Shown here piece by piece: positions 25,053 to 34,718 of a stretch of 64,000 nt of DNA (within the stretch, counting starts at the first letter, position 1; every line of letters starts with the position of its first letter). The notes beneath the pieces are model-generated. The model was not told the origin of the DNA and searched no databases. It worked only from the letters and a program-made list of their open reading frames with translations. Position numbers and translations under genes: made by a program. This stretch comes from Alistipes communis (lineage in GTDB: Bacteria; Bacteroidota; Bacteroidia; Bacteroidales; Rikenellaceae), in contig NZ_AP019735.1 in assembly GCF_006542665.1 (NCBI RefSeq), positions 868,001 to 932,000 on the forward strand, in the 5' to 3' direction.

Positions 25053-25934
25053 TCAGTCGGCGTATCCCTGCGCCCTGAGTTTCTGAATCAATTTCGAAGG
25101 ATAGTTCGTAAAGATCGCCTTCAATTTGGGATAATAGGGAATGACGGCATCCATCGTCTCGTCGTCGTCGACGTTGTAGACGCTCAACGGTACGCCCGCA
25201 CTGATGTAATCCATCGGCCCGTAGGCGGTATTGTCGCCGAAAATCTTGTCATACGACAACTGCGCCCAGGCCTTCCCGTAGTTGTCCGGATGCGTGCAGG
25301 TCATCCACGCAAGGTTGATCCGGTACTCGTCGATGACCTTATCGCGCACGACGTCGAAGATGCTGCCGCCCGTCGGAATCAGGAACTCGCACAGACTCTG
25401 CGCCTTCATCTCCTTGATGATCTCGCAGGCACGGTAGCAGGCATTGATGCTGTGGTTCACGTCGATCTCTTCACCATTCTTGGTCAGGCGCTTCACATCG
25501 AGCCAGAGCCGCATTCCGTGCGGATTCAGTTCGGGGTCCTGCAACACGCGGATGAAATCGCGCAGCGTCGGGACCGGTTCGCCGTTGGCGAGCGTTCCGG
25601 CCGCACGGATCTCGGCCACCGTATGGTCGAACGGTTCCAGCCCGTTGACCAGATATCCGCTTTGGGGATGCGCCACCAGCACGTCGTTGTCGCCCGTGAG
25701 TACGATATCGCACTCCGACGCGAAACAACGCAACATGATCGCATATTTGAGCGACGAGATCGAGCAGTCGGGACGGGCGCACTCCTGGTAACCGCCGCGG
25801 TGCGCCACGACTTTATAGACGCCGGTACCGTCGCCCGACGGCTGGTTTTTGTTGGGCGGCGTTTCGAGTTTGGTGCATCCGCATACAACGGCCAGTACGG
25901 CGCACGACCAAAGGATCTTTTTTACACTTCTCAT
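25053..25934 (-). CDS. Glycerophosphodiester phosphodiesterase lipoprotein
   Basis: The 293-residue lipoprotein has the signal CAVLAVVCGC (Cys at about residue 20). The GDPD TIM barrel keeps its catalytic residues: AHRGG (about 45), ECD (about 75) and the following AHP. It would cleave glycerophosphodiesters or related phosphodiester polymers at the cell surface, giving glycerol phosphate and an alcohol. It is the last gene of the right module, 65 nt after the BACON lipoprotein. A SusCD pair with a GDPD and no glycosidase suggests a phosphodiester ligand; this is inference. Confidence 0.88.
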   Translation of the reverse strand: MRSVKKILWSCAVLAVVCGCTKLETPPNKNQPSGDGTGVYKVVAHRGGYQECARPDCSISSLKYAIMLRCFASECDIVLTGDNDVLVAHPQSGYLVNGLEPFDHTVAEIRAAGTLANGEPVPTLRDFIRVLQDPELNPHGMRLWLDVKRLTKNGEEIDVNHSINACYRACEIIKEMKAQSLCEFLIPTGGSIFDVVRDKVIDEYRINLAWMTCTHPDNYGKAWAQLSYDKIFGDNTAYGPMDYISAGVPLSVYNVDDDETMDAVIPYYPKLKAIFTNYPSKLIQKLRAQGYAD

Positions 25935-25999
25935 AATCTAATGTTTCTGTTGAGGGCGCCCCGGCCGGGGATTCCCCTCCGGGGACGCCCGATGATTGT

Positions 26000-27352
26000 T
26001 TATTCTTCGACCAGGGCGACTTCGAAGCCTTTCAGGTCGGCCCATGCCGAGGCGATCGTATTCGTGCTTTCGGAGCCGTTGGCACGACGGTCCATGCAGA
26101 TGCGCAGACGCAGGTAGAGGTTGCCTTCGTAGATGGTCTCCATACCGGTCAGCGGGAAGACGTATTTCCGATACCCCTTGTCGGTGGACTTGTCGTAGGT
26201 TTTCCGATCCCCGCTGGTATTCTCCTTGGGAACGTAGTAATGTACCTGCGCCGACGTCCCGAACACCTCCATGAGCGTGCTGCCTTCGGCCAACATCCAC
26301 GTTTTGTTGTCGGCCGAATATTCGAGCGCGTAATATCCGGGACCCGAACCCGCGGCGCCCATCGAAGCTTCCACCGAGAGTTTGTGCTCCGCCTTGATGT
26401 TCCTGACCGGAATGACGAAGAGGAAGTAATCGTTCTCCATCAGCCCCTTGATCTGAATACCCGGATTGAACGTATAATTCCCGTTATCCGAAACCACCCC
26501 GCTCGCCGTCAGATAGGCATTCTCGTTGCCGGCCGTAGGCAGCAGCCGGTGCGCATCGAGCGGATTGGTATCGGTCGCGGGATGAATCGCATCGGTCGTC
26601 CAGCTGTAATCCCACTCCGAACCGCGCGGTGCGGTGCCCGTCATGCCGAGCGCATAGAAATTCCACCCCACCGGGAGCCCTTCGGGCACGGCGTCGGGAT
26701 CGCTGATGACATTGGCGCGGCAACTCCCGACCGACACGCCGTCGGCGAAGAGTTCGAACGCCACGGCACCCGCACGCGTCGCCGCCCCCTCGACGGGAAT
26801 CGTCAACTCGCCCGAACCTTTGGCGAATCCGGTGTAGACCTGTTTCGTCACCGAGAGTCCGTCGGCCGCCGCACCGGTGATCGTGCAGGAAATTTCGACC
26901 GACTCGCGTCCCGAAGCGCAAACGTAAGGCAGACGGAGCGTGGCCGTGCTCTCGATATTCCGGAAGAGATTGCCCTCGACGCGCGGCTCGCCGTAGGCGA
27001 ACTCGCACGCGCCCTGCGTGACCGTAATCGGATAGGCCGCGCCGTCGTAGACCAGATGGACGGTCGCCGTCCGCTCGGCCCCCGAATTATACTGGATGTT
27101 CAGTGTGAAGAACCCGTAGTCCTTCCCGTTGCCCGAACCGCGTTCGGGCGTGATCGCGATCCACCCCACGTCGCCGCAGTCGGCGACCCACTCGCCGTCG
27201 CAAAGGACGTTCTGCGAAATAGACTGCTCCGTACAGTCGCAGGCGATCGCATCGTTTTCCCGCATGAACACCCCTCCGTCCTTCTCGCAGGAACCGGCGA
27301 ACAGCAGCAGGGCGAGGAGCGGAACGAAGCTTAATTTATCGATTGTTTTCAT
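26000..27352 (-). CDS. BACON-domain surface lipoprotein (right module)
   Basis: The 450-residue lipoprotein has the signal LALLLFAGSC. Residues about 28-115 show the BACON pattern (WIAITPERGSGNG, RTATVHLVYDG, VTQGACEFAYGEP). The C-terminal half (GSGPGYYALEYSADNKTWMLAEG, LYLRLRICMDRRANG) matches 16255-17583 in arrangement and partly in sequence. It is probably the third component of the SusCD complex. No enzymatic motif is seen. Confidence 0.8.
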   Translation of the reverse strand: MKTIDKLSFVPLLALLLFAGSCEKDGGVFMRENDAIACDCTEQSISQNVLCDGEWVADCGDVGWIAITPERGSGNGKDYGFFTLNIQYNSGAERTATVHLVYDGAAYPITVTQGACEFAYGEPRVEGNLFRNIESTATLRLPYVCASGRESVEISCTITGAAADGLSVTKQVYTGFAKGSGELTIPVEGAATRAGAVAFELFADGVSVGSCRANVISDPDAVPEGLPVGWNFYALGMTGTAPRGSEWDYSWTTDAIHPATDTNPLDAHRLLPTAGNENAYLTASGVVSDNGNYTFNPGIQIKGLMENDYFLFVIPVRNIKAEHKLSVEASMGAAGSGPGYYALEYSADNKTWMLAEGSTLMEVFGTSAQVHYYVPKENTSGDRKTYDKSTDKGYRKYVFPLTGMETIYEGNLYLRLRICMDRRANGSESTNTIASAWADLKGFEVALVEE

Positions 27353-27377
27353 TGTTTTCTCGTCGTTTACAGCGTTA

Positions 27378-29171
27378 TTACCATTTGGGATTCTGCGTGA
27401 GGTTGGGATTCTCCTGACGGGCCGTCGTCGGAATCGGCTTCACGTATTTGTAGTCCTGCCATTTGCGTTCGAGCGCCGTCGAGGGCAGGATATTGCCCGA
27501 CGTACCCCGCGACAGTTTGTGCCCCGCCTCGGAGGCGCCGTCGATCATCAGGATATTGAGCGTCGACTGCAACTTGGGATTGGCCGTGACGATCGTTTCG
27601 GGCGTGCCGTCGGCGTTGAGATCGAGCGGCGTATCGACGGCCGAGATCCAGACGCCTTTCCACGGCCGCGCGAACAACTCGCCCTGATGCCAGCGGATAA
27701 TGTCCTGGTAGCGGCTGTTCTCCATCGTCAGCTCGATACCCCGTTCGCGGCGCACCTCCAGAATGAAAGGATCGGTCACCTGATTCTGGAAATATTCGAC
27801 CATGTAGGGGTCGGCCGCCGTGGGATAGATGCTCTTCACTCCCGCGCGTTCGCGCAGCGGTTTGATCGTCTTGTCCCAGACCTCCTCCGACATCTCGCCC
27901 AGTTCGGCCTTCGCCTCGGCATAGGCGAGCAGCACTTCGGCGTAACGTATCAGCGGCACGTCCGAAGCGATGGCAGCCACATTGGTATCCTTCGACGAAT
28001 CGTCGGTAAGCCACTTGATCGGCTGGTAACCCGTCTTGGAGAACTTCACGTCGGGAGCCCACTGCGTCGTGCCGCCGTCGCGCGTGAAACCCGGCGTGCG
28101 GATCGTCTGTGCGAGACGGTAGTCGCGATCCGTGCACTCGGCCACGAGGTCGAGGTCGTCGTAATCGGGATACTTGCTCGTGAAGGGCGTACCGTCGGTC
28201 ATCAGATAGGTGTCGATGAACTGCCGCGTGAAGGCGTAGTTGGCGTGCTGCGGATTGACCATGTAGTTGTTGATCGCATAGGTCACCTTCAAATCGATGT
28301 CGTAGTCGCGCGCCCAGATGAATTCGTCGGTATAGACGCCGCAGGCATCGGCGTTGGTGAACATGTCGCGATACTGCGTCTGCCGCTTCGCAGGGTCGTC
28401 CGTGAGTTTATAGACGCCGTCGCCCATGATCGCCTCGCAGGCCTTGACGCACTCGCCGAGATAGAACCGGCTCTCGTCCTTCGTCCACGCCCGTCCGGTC
28501 GACGGGTCGACCGCGTGGTACTTGCGCATCGTCCCTTCGTAGAGGCAGAAACGCGCTTTAAGAGCGAGGGCCACGTAACGGTGGATGTACGACGCGCGCA
28601 CCCTGTATTTGTCCGAGGTCAGGCAGTAGGTGCAGGCGTAGTCGAGATCTTCGAGGATTTTGGATGCGACGAATTCACGGTTGTCGCGATCCTTGAAGAG
28701 CGCCTCCCTGTCGGTCGCGTCGATCGACGTGTCGTACCACGGAACCGCCCCGAAGGTCTGCACCTTGTCGATGTAGAACAGCGCGCGGAAGAAACGCCCC
28801 ACGCCCTCGTAATGGTCGAGGATCGCGTCCGAAGCCACCGCATTGCGCATATTGTCGAGATAGTAGTTGATCGAACGCAGCTGCGACCAGTTGCTCGTCG
28901 TCCAGTTGGTCGCGTCGTCGGCCGAATAGTTGTCCATGAAATAGGCGGCCTGACCGTCCCACGAGTGCGTGTCGGCATTCTTGTCGCCGTCGACGAAGCT
29001 CTTGATCGCCGTGGCGAAGCTGCGGATGAAACCGTTGGTATAGATTTCGAGCGACGATTCGTCGGTAAAGTAGTACTCGCTCTCGATTTTGTTGGGGTTC
29101 TCCTGCGTCAGATAGTCTTCGCACGAACAGAGAGCCAGCGCACCGATCAGAATTGCGATATGGTTTTTCAT
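27378..29171 (-). CDS. RagB/SusD family nutrient-binding lipoprotein (right module)
   Basis: The 597-residue SusD homologue has signal MKNHIAILIGALALCSCEDY and the same length as its left-module paralogue. Shared segments include LTQENPNKIESEYYF and QSDESxMYLGECVKACEA-like helices, with the end NPNLTQNPKW. Differences cluster in the middle, near residues 180-330, where the ligand pocket of SusD proteins usually lies, so the two modules may differ in ligand. It starts 18 nt after SusC. Confidence 0.95.
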   Translation of the reverse strand: MKNHIAILIGALALCSCEDYLTQENPNKIESEYYFTDESSLEIYTNGFIRSFATAIKSFVDGDKNADTHSWDGQAAYFMDNYSADDATNWTTSNWSQLRSINYYLDNMRNAVASDAILDHYEGVGRFFRALFYIDKVQTFGAVPWYDTSIDATDREALFKDRDNREFVASKILEDLDYACTYCLTSDKYRVRASYIHRYVALALKARFCLYEGTMRKYHAVDPSTGRAWTKDESRFYLGECVKACEAIMGDGVYKLTDDPAKRQTQYRDMFTNADACGVYTDEFIWARDYDIDLKVTYAINNYMVNPQHANYAFTRQFIDTYLMTDGTPFTSKYPDYDDLDLVAECTDRDYRLAQTIRTPGFTRDGGTTQWAPDVKFSKTGYQPIKWLTDDSSKDTNVAAIASDVPLIRYAEVLLAYAEAKAELGEMSEEVWDKTIKPLRERAGVKSIYPTAADPYMVEYFQNQVTDPFILEVRRERGIELTMENSRYQDIIRWHQGELFARPWKGVWISAVDTPLDLNADGTPETIVTANPKLQSTLNILMIDGASEAGHKLSRGTSGNILPSTALERKWQDYKYVKPIPTTARQENPNLTQNPKW

Positions 29172-29189
29172 TGTATAGTCCTCCTTGCG

Positions 29190-32100
29190 TTAGAATGTGA
29201 TGTTGACCCCGACGGTCACGCTTTTCAGGATCGGATAGGTGTATCCGTCCGCTGCGGATGCGAAGTCCGAGTCGTAGGACAGCCCTTCGGGATCGAAGTT
29301 GGGAGCGTACTTGTGCAGCGGCGTGAAGGTGAAGAGATTTTCGGCGTTCACGTAGATTTTCAGCCCTTGCAGCCGAATGGCCGAACAGATGTGCTTCGGG
29401 AACGAATAGTCGAGCTGGATATTCTTCACGCGCAGGTAGGCCGCGCTCTGGATGTAGCGCGTATTGGGGATTTCGAGCAGACGCGTCCAGTTCTTCGTCC
29501 CGTTCGACTGGTAGGTCGTCATGCGGGGCCAGTAGGCCGTATCCCAGTTGTTGCGCTCGGCGCTGTACATGTCGTCCGTGTAGTTATGGATGCTCGGTAT
29601 GAGCGCGAAGAACGGCCGGCCGTATTTTCCCCAGAACATGCCCGCATCGGAACCCGGATACCAGTCCCGCGCGCCGACGCCTTGCAGGAAGACCGACAAT
29701 CCGATGCCGTTCCAGCGGGCCGAGAGATTCACGCCGTAGCGGTAGCGCGGCGACTGGTTGCCGATGATGCGCAGGTCGCCGTGGTCGTCGACGGCGAAAT
29801 TGCCCGGATCGATGAAGCCGTTGCCGTCCAGATCGGCGATCTTGACCTGCCCGGGGCGCGTCACCTTGTCCGACGCCTGTACGAAGTCGTGAATGGCCGA
29901 AGAGTCGATGTCCGCCTGATCGCGGAACAGACCGGCCACGGTGTACCCCCAGATCTCGCCGACGGTCATGCCGACATAGTAGGAGGAGGGCGAACCGCCG
30001 TTCTCGATAAAGCCTTTGACGGTTCCCAGCGAACCGGTATCGTTGACATACTTGGTAATGACAGACTTGCTGTCCCACACCATCGCCTTGATGCTGTAAT
30101 CGAACGGTTTTCCACCCAGTTTGAACGAGTCTCGCCACGAGAGCGACAGCTCCCAGCCGTCGGTCTTCATCTCGGCATTGTTACCCTTCGGCGAACCCGT
30201 TCCGTAGACGGCCGGAAGCGCGACGCTGGCCGTATACATGTCGGTGGTGTAGCGGCGATAGTAGTCGCCGCTGACCGAGAGACGGTTGTTGAAGAAATCG
30301 AGGTCGAGGCCGACGTCGTAGGTCGTCGACTTCTCCCACGTCAGCGACACGGGCACCGTACTGCCCACCGACGTATAGGAGGGATACGACCCGCCCAGTA
30401 CGATGTCGTCGGCCGTCGAGACCGTCATCTCGGAGGTATACGAATAGGGACTCACGTTGCCGTTGCCCATCGAACCGGCCGAAAAGCGGATCTTGGCGTT
30501 GTCGAGCGCGCGGCGCGACCAGCCCATCCACGGCTCGTCGGAGATGCGCCACGCCACCGACGCCGAGGGGAAGAAGCCCCATTTGGAGTGGATCGGGAAT
30601 TTCGACGATCCGTCGTAGCGGCCGCTCACCTCGACCAGATATTTCCCCTTGTAGCCGTAATTGACACGGTAGAAGGCGCCGACGTACGACCAGGCGTTTC
30701 CGCCCGCCGTGGGGTTCTCCGCCACGCCGTTCATCAGCGAGAACGAGGGCTTGTTGGGCGTGACGAAACCCGTGCGCGAAACGGTGAGCGTCTTGTAGAC
30801 CTGATCCTCGATATTCCAGCCGGCCAGCACCGTCAGATCGTGGTCGGCGCCGAGTTTGGGCGTATAGGTCAGGTAGGCGTTGGCCGCCTGGTAGCGCGTG
30901 TCGTAGTCCACCTGCGACAGCGACGCACCGGCCGACTCCGATTCGAGCAGATAGACGCCCGGCTTCTTCGAATATTTGACCGGATTCTGAACGTCGATCC
31001 GTTTGCGGGTCGTATAGTTGTAGGAGTAGTCGGCCTGCACTTTCAACACCTCCTTGACGATGTCGATATCGGCCGAGAGTTTGTTGCGGAAATAGACATA
31101 GTCGTTGTTGCGGTAGGAGGTTCCCTCCGAGAAGGCGGCGTAGCCCGAAATGGCGGCGGCCGTCGTCCACGAGCCGTCGGGATTCTTCACCGGCGAGAGC
31201 GGCATGGCGGCATGGTTGATCGCGCGCTGCACGGCGAAATTGTTGCGCGAGTGCTTGGGTTCGTGCTGGTCGATGATCGCCAGCGAGGTGTTGTTCGTCA
31301 CCTTGAACCAGGGGCGGATTTTCAGCGAACCCTTGGCACGCAGATCGTATTTCTTGTAGGATTCGTCGCCGACGCGGTAGATACCGTCCATGTCGTAGAA
31401 ACGGCCCGACACATAATAATCGGCATTCTCGTTGCCGCCCGAAATCGAGAGGTTGTGCTCGTGCGAGAGGTTCCAGTCCTTGTAGAACAAGTCCAGCCAG
31501 TCGGTCGACTCCATGTAGGCCCATCCGAACATCGAATCGCCCTCCAACGTCGTGGTCCGCGAAAGCGACGGGTCGGCCTGCCGCCGGATCAACTCCTGAT
31601 AGATCGCCTCCGAATAGGGCACCGTACTGTCGATATGGCTGAGCAGGGATTTCGAGCCGTTGTAATAACCGTTGTACGAATCCTTCCACCAGTTGACCCA
31701 CGTCAGGCCGTCGGTGATGACGTCGGGAATCACCGTACGGCGGTTGAAGGTGACCGAACCGTTGTAGTTGATCTCGGGGGCACCCCGCTTGGGGCTCTTG
31801 GTCGTGACCAGCACCACGCCGAAGGCGCCGCGCGCACCGTATACGGCCGTCGACGAGGCATCTTTGAGCACCGAGACCGACTCCACGTCCTGCGGGTTGA
31901 TCGCATCCATGCTGCCCTCCACGCCGTCGATGAGCACCAGCGCATTGCCGCCCGCTCCGATCGAAGTCTCGCCGCGGACGTTGAACGACGCCGAACGCGA
32001 CGGCTTGCTGTCGGAGAAGGAGATGTTCAGGCCCGGCAGCTCGCCTTGAAGCGAGCGCGCCAGATTGCCGTTCGAGCGGTCGCCGATCACCCGGCTGTCG

Positions 32101-32783
32101 ACCTGATCCACGGCTCCGACCAAATTGCGCCGCTTCATCGTACCGTAGCCCACGACCACCACTTCGTCGAGCGTCGCGGCGTCCTCTTCCAGACGGATGT
32201 CGAGCGACGTGCGGCCGGCCGTGGCGATCTCCTGCCGGGCATAGCCCAGGAACGACACTTCGAGCGGACTGCCGGCGGGGATCGTGAGCGAGAAGCGTCC
32301 GTCGACATCGGTCGTCGTACCGACGGTGCCGCCCTTGACGAGCACCGTGGCGCCGACGACGGGTTTGCCGGCCGTATCGGTCACCGTACCCGTGACGGTC
32401 TGTTTCGCAGGCGAAGCCGCGGCGGCGTTCGCGGCCGTTTGAGGCTGCCTGCGCAGCACGATATGTTTTCCTTCGAGCGTGAAACGGATCGGCGTGCCCT
32501 CGAAGATACGTCGGAGCACCGTCTGCACGGGTTCGTCGTGCGCGGTTACCGAGACGCTGAAATCGACCTGTTCGCTGCTGTATACGAACAGGTAGTCGGT
32601 CTGCCGTTCGATTTCGTTGAGAATCTCCCTGACGGGAGCTTTTTTCCTGTCGAGCGTCACCGGAGCGCTCTGGGCGTAGGCCGCACCTGTCAGCGACACG
32701 AAAACCGCACAGGTACACAGGATTCTGGTCAGGCGCCCGCATATTTTTTTCATCGGGATGCCGACACTGGCGTTTTTATTCAT
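29190..32783 (-). CDS. SusC/RagA TonB-dependent transporter with STN domain (right module)
   Basis: The 1197-residue transporter has a signal peptide ending TGAAYAQ (the start could be the first ATG or the ATG ten codons later at 32753). The STN domain is at about residues 45-110 (VTLDRKKAPVREILNEIERQ), followed by a CarboxypepD_reg-like domain (VVGATVLVKGGTVGTTTDVD), the plug (VVVGYGTMKRRNLVGAVDQV) and a barrel ending in TVGVNITF. From about residue 210 onward it is closely similar to the left paralogue, but the signalling front end is not. It should signal to the FecR/sigma pair at 33119-34714. Confidence 0.96.
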   Translation of the reverse strand: MNKNASVGIPMKKICGRLTRILCTCAVFVSLTGAAYAQSAPVTLDRKKAPVREILNEIERQTDYLFVYSSEQVDFSVSVTAHDEPVQTVLRRIFEGTPIRFTLEGKHIVLRRQPQTAANAAAASPAKQTVTGTVTDTAGKPVVGATVLVKGGTVGTTTDVDGRFSLTIPAGSPLEVSFLGYARQEIATAGRTSLDIRLEEDAATLDEVVVVGYGTMKRRNLVGAVDQVDSRVIGDRSNGNLARSLQGELPGLNISFSDSKPSRSASFNVRGETSIGAGGNALVLIDGVEGSMDAINPQDVESVSVLKDASSTAVYGARGAFGVVLVTTKSPKRGAPEINYNGSVTFNRRTVIPDVITDGLTWVNWWKDSYNGYYNGSKSLLSHIDSTVPYSEAIYQELIRRQADPSLSRTTTLEGDSMFGWAYMESTDWLDLFYKDWNLSHEHNLSISGGNENADYYVSGRFYDMDGIYRVGDESYKKYDLRAKGSLKIRPWFKVTNNTSLAIIDQHEPKHSRNNFAVQRAINHAAMPLSPVKNPDGSWTTAAAISGYAAFSEGTSYRNNDYVYFRNKLSADIDIVKEVLKVQADYSYNYTTRKRIDVQNPVKYSKKPGVYLLESESAGASLSQVDYDTRYQAANAYLTYTPKLGADHDLTVLAGWNIEDQVYKTLTVSRTGFVTPNKPSFSLMNGVAENPTAGGNAWSYVGAFYRVNYGYKGKYLVEVSGRYDGSSKFPIHSKWGFFPSASVAWRISDEPWMGWSRRALDNAKIRFSAGSMGNGNVSPYSYTSEMTVSTADDIVLGGSYPSYTSVGSTVPVSLTWEKSTTYDVGLDLDFFNNRLSVSGDYYRRYTTDMYTASVALPAVYGTGSPKGNNAEMKTDGWELSLSWRDSFKLGGKPFDYSIKAMVWDSKSVITKYVNDTGSLGTVKGFIENGGSPSSYYVGMTVGEIWGYTVAGLFRDQADIDSSAIHDFVQASDKVTRPGQVKIADLDGNGFIDPGNFAVDDHGDLRIIGNQSPRYRYGVNLSARWNGIGLSVFLQGVGARDWYPGSDAGMFWGKYGRPFFALIPSIHNYTDDMYSAERNNWDTAYWPRMTTYQSNGTKNWTRLLEIPNTRYIQSAAYLRVKNIQLDYSFPKHICSAIRLQGLKIYVNAENLFTFTPLHKYAPNFDPEGLSYDSDFASAADGYTYPILKSVTVGVNITF

Positions 32784-32934
32784 ACTTTTGCAGAATAAAA
32801 GATTAATACTTGGATAGGTAAGTCGCAGGTGTTAGTCTGCCGGACGGGGCGGTGTTGGCGCATCGCTCCGTCTCTTTTTTTCGGGATCGTTCTACTTCAT
32901 AGGCTATCGGGAGTTCAGGTTGAATTTCATTCTT

Positions 32935-32996
32935 CGTTTTCTCGCCTCGGCATAGCCTGAACAAGTTCGGCTCTGCGCTCGGACTTAACGAAAACG
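32935..32996 (-). repeat. Palindromic intergenic element, copy E8
   Basis: Outer stem CGTTTTC (32935-32941) pairs with GAAAACG (32990-32996). The inner stem is GAAC/GTTC with AGCC/GGCT. It has one extra base (TAAGTCCGAG) relative to E9. Confidence 0.8.
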
Positions 32997-33011
32997 TTGG
33001 TTTTCTCTCTT

Positions 33012-33072
33012 CGTTTTCTCGCCTCGGCATAGCCTGAACAAGTTCGGCTCTGCGCTCGGCTTAACGAAAACG
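33012..33072 (-). repeat. Palindromic intergenic element, copy E9
   Basis: Outer stem CGTTTTC (33012-33018) pairs with GAAAACG (33066-33072). It is a tandem copy of E8, 77 bp apart. Confidence 0.8.
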
Positions 33073-33118
33073 TTGGTTTTTCAATCGGTTTCATGTTCCG
33101 CCGTCCGGCAGACGGCGT

Positions 33119-34060
33119 TTATCGGATTTCGATCGTATGCCGCTCTTCGTCGTGCGTGTAACGGAAGTTGACGAAGCGCTGCAACACATGCAGCGAGTAG
33201 TCGATGCCGTCGCTCTGCCGGAACTTGCCCGTACAGCGCACGTCGTAGAGTTTGGGATTTTTCAGCAGGATGCGGATGTCGTAGTAGTCGCTGAAACGTT
33301 CGAGCAGCTCGCCGAAGGGAACGTCGTTGAGACAGATCAGCCCTTCGGTCCAGCGGAAACGCCCCATATCGGTCAGGCGCGTCCGCACGAGGCGGCCGTC
33401 GGCGGCCATGACGGCCGCCTCGTTGGGTTGCAGCACGAGCCGCTGCGAAGCGTCGCTGCGCGACGAAACCTCGACCGACCCCTCCATCAGCGCCGTCTCG
33501 AACGCCGCACGGTCGTTGTCGTAGGCATAGACGTTGAAGGTCGTACCGAGCACCCGCACGTCGTACTGCCCGGTCTCGACGACAAACGGCTTGCGCTCAT
33601 CGTGCGCCACCTCGAAATAGCCCTCGCCGCAGAGCGTCACCCGACGCGAACGCCGTCCGAACGACGACGGATACTCCAACCGGCTCTTCGAATTGAGCCA
33701 CACCTTCGTACCGTCGGCGAGCCGCAGCTCGACACGCTGTCCGGCGGGAACGACCACCTGCTGCATCCGCCCGTCGGGAACCATGCGGCCCGCGAAGAAG
33801 ATTCCCGCGAGGCCGACCAGCAGCAGGATGCAGGCCGCCGCACCGCTCACGCGCCATGCCGCCAACCGTCGCCAGAGCGCGGGACGGCGCGCCGTCCGTC
33901 GTCCGGCATGGAGCAACAATGCGCACCACAACCGCCGCTCTTCGAGGTAGAGGCGGTAATTTTCGGGCGAAGCCTCCGCCCACTCCATGATCCGCCGCTC
34001 CTCGTCGGGGGTCGTGTCGCCGTCGAAATAACGATATAACAGGTCGCGTTCCATACACAT
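33119..34060 (-). CDS. FecR-family anti-sigma factor (right module)
   Basis: The 313-residue protein begins MCMERDLLYRYFDGDTTPDE, a typical FecR N-terminal start. The transmembrane helix (AACILLLVGLAGIFFAG) is at about 73-90, then the FecR domain (VPAGQRVELRLADGTKVWLN, YFEVAHDERKPFVVE, VLGTTFNVYAYD) and the STN-contact domain (GELLERFSDYYDIRIL). The frame extends 18 codons upstream, but that part lacks family similarity; the ATG at 34054 is also possible. It follows the sigma gene by 84 nt. Confidence 0.93.
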   Translation of the reverse strand: MCMERDLLYRYFDGDTTPDEERRIMEWAEASPENYRLYLEERRLWCALLLHAGRRTARRPALWRRLAAWRVSGAAACILLLVGLAGIFFAGRMVPDGRMQQVVVPAGQRVELRLADGTKVWLNSKSRLEYPSSFGRRSRRVTLCGEGYFEVAHDERKPFVVETGQYDVRVLGTTFNVYAYDNDRAAFETALMEGSVEVSSRSDASQRLVLQPNEAAVMAADGRLVRTRLTDMGRFRWTEGLICLNDVPFGELLERFSDYYDIRILLKNPKLYDVRCTGKFRQSDGIDYSLHVLQRFVNFRYTHDEERHTIEIR

Positions 34061-34144
34061 CTTCACTATGGCGCCGCACCGGAGGCGGGCGCTTCTATCT
34101 GTAATAACACGCACGGCGGGAAATACCCTAACGGGAAATCCGCC

Positions 34145-34714
34145 TCAACGCAAAATAAATACGAAAAAGAAAAGCAGATAGTCTTTCAGTCGCACGCGCA
34201 GTACTTTGAGTACCTTGCCGATATGGAATTCGACGGTCTTGATCGAAAGGTTCAGTTCGGCGGCGATTTCGGCATTGCGGCGGTTCTCGAAGCGGCTCAT
34301 CTCGAAGATGCGGCGCGTTTGGGCCGGCATCTCGGCAAGCGTCTGCCGGACGATTTCATGAATCTCGGACGAAAAGAGCGACTGCGTGGTGAAATCTTCG
34401 AGCGAGGAGATACGGAAGTCCAGTTCGCTGCGGGCGCGGCGCATCAGCTCGTCGGACGACCGTTCGCGGATACGCTGATGGCGCAGGTGATTGAGCGCCT
34501 TGTTGCGCACCGACGTGAGCAGGTAGGCCGGGACGTTCGTATCTTCGGGCAGCGAACCGCGCCGCTGCCAGTAATCGACCAGCGCGTCCACGAAGAGGTT
34601 CTCCGAAACGGCGCGATCCCTGACGAACGAGTTGGCGAAGCGCGTAAAGGGCTCCCTGTACTGTTCGAAAAGAACAGTAAAAAGACCGCAATCCCTATTT
34701 TCCGAACCGTCCAT
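34145..34714 (-). CDS. ECF RNA polymerase sigma-70 factor (right module)
   Basis: The 189-residue protein has region 2 (LFEQYREPFTRFANSFV, AVSENLFVDALVDYW) and region 4 (MPAQTRRIFEMSRFENRRNA, EIAAELNLSIKTVEFHIGKV). It ends in a short hydrophobic tail (LLFFFVFILR), seen in many Bacteroides sigma factors of this type. It differs greatly from the left sigma factor although the transporters are similar. A -7 box ends four bases before its ATG. Confidence 0.93.
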   Translation of the reverse strand: MDGSENRDCGLFTVLFEQYREPFTRFANSFVRDRAVSENLFVDALVDYWQRRGSLPEDTNVPAYLLTSVRNKALNHLRHQRIRERSSDELMRRARSELDFRISSLEDFTTQSLFSSEIHEIVRQTLAEMPAQTRRIFEMSRFENRRNAEIAAELNLSIKTVEFHIGKVLKVLRVRLKDYLLFFFVFILR

Positions 34715-34718
34715 ACTA

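Larger units (their letters stand above)
32784..33118. other. Leader region between FecR and SusC of the right module
   Basis: No gene is supported. The region holds two nearly identical palindromic elements in tandem (E8 and E9) in the sense orientation for SusC, then about 130 nt without clear structure before the SusC start. Confidence 0.65.

Noticed and set aside
27129..32798. A plus-strand open frame of 1889 codons over the right SusC/SusD genes
   Set aside because: It is entirely antisense to well-supported genes and shows no domain, only low-complexity Arg/His/Val-rich text caused by the codon bias of GC-rich genes.
32803..33030. Small frame with the peptide SAEPNLFRLCRGEKTK, also seen near 34930
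   Set aside because: The peptide is the translation of the palindromic element; structure and covariation explain the conservation better than coding.
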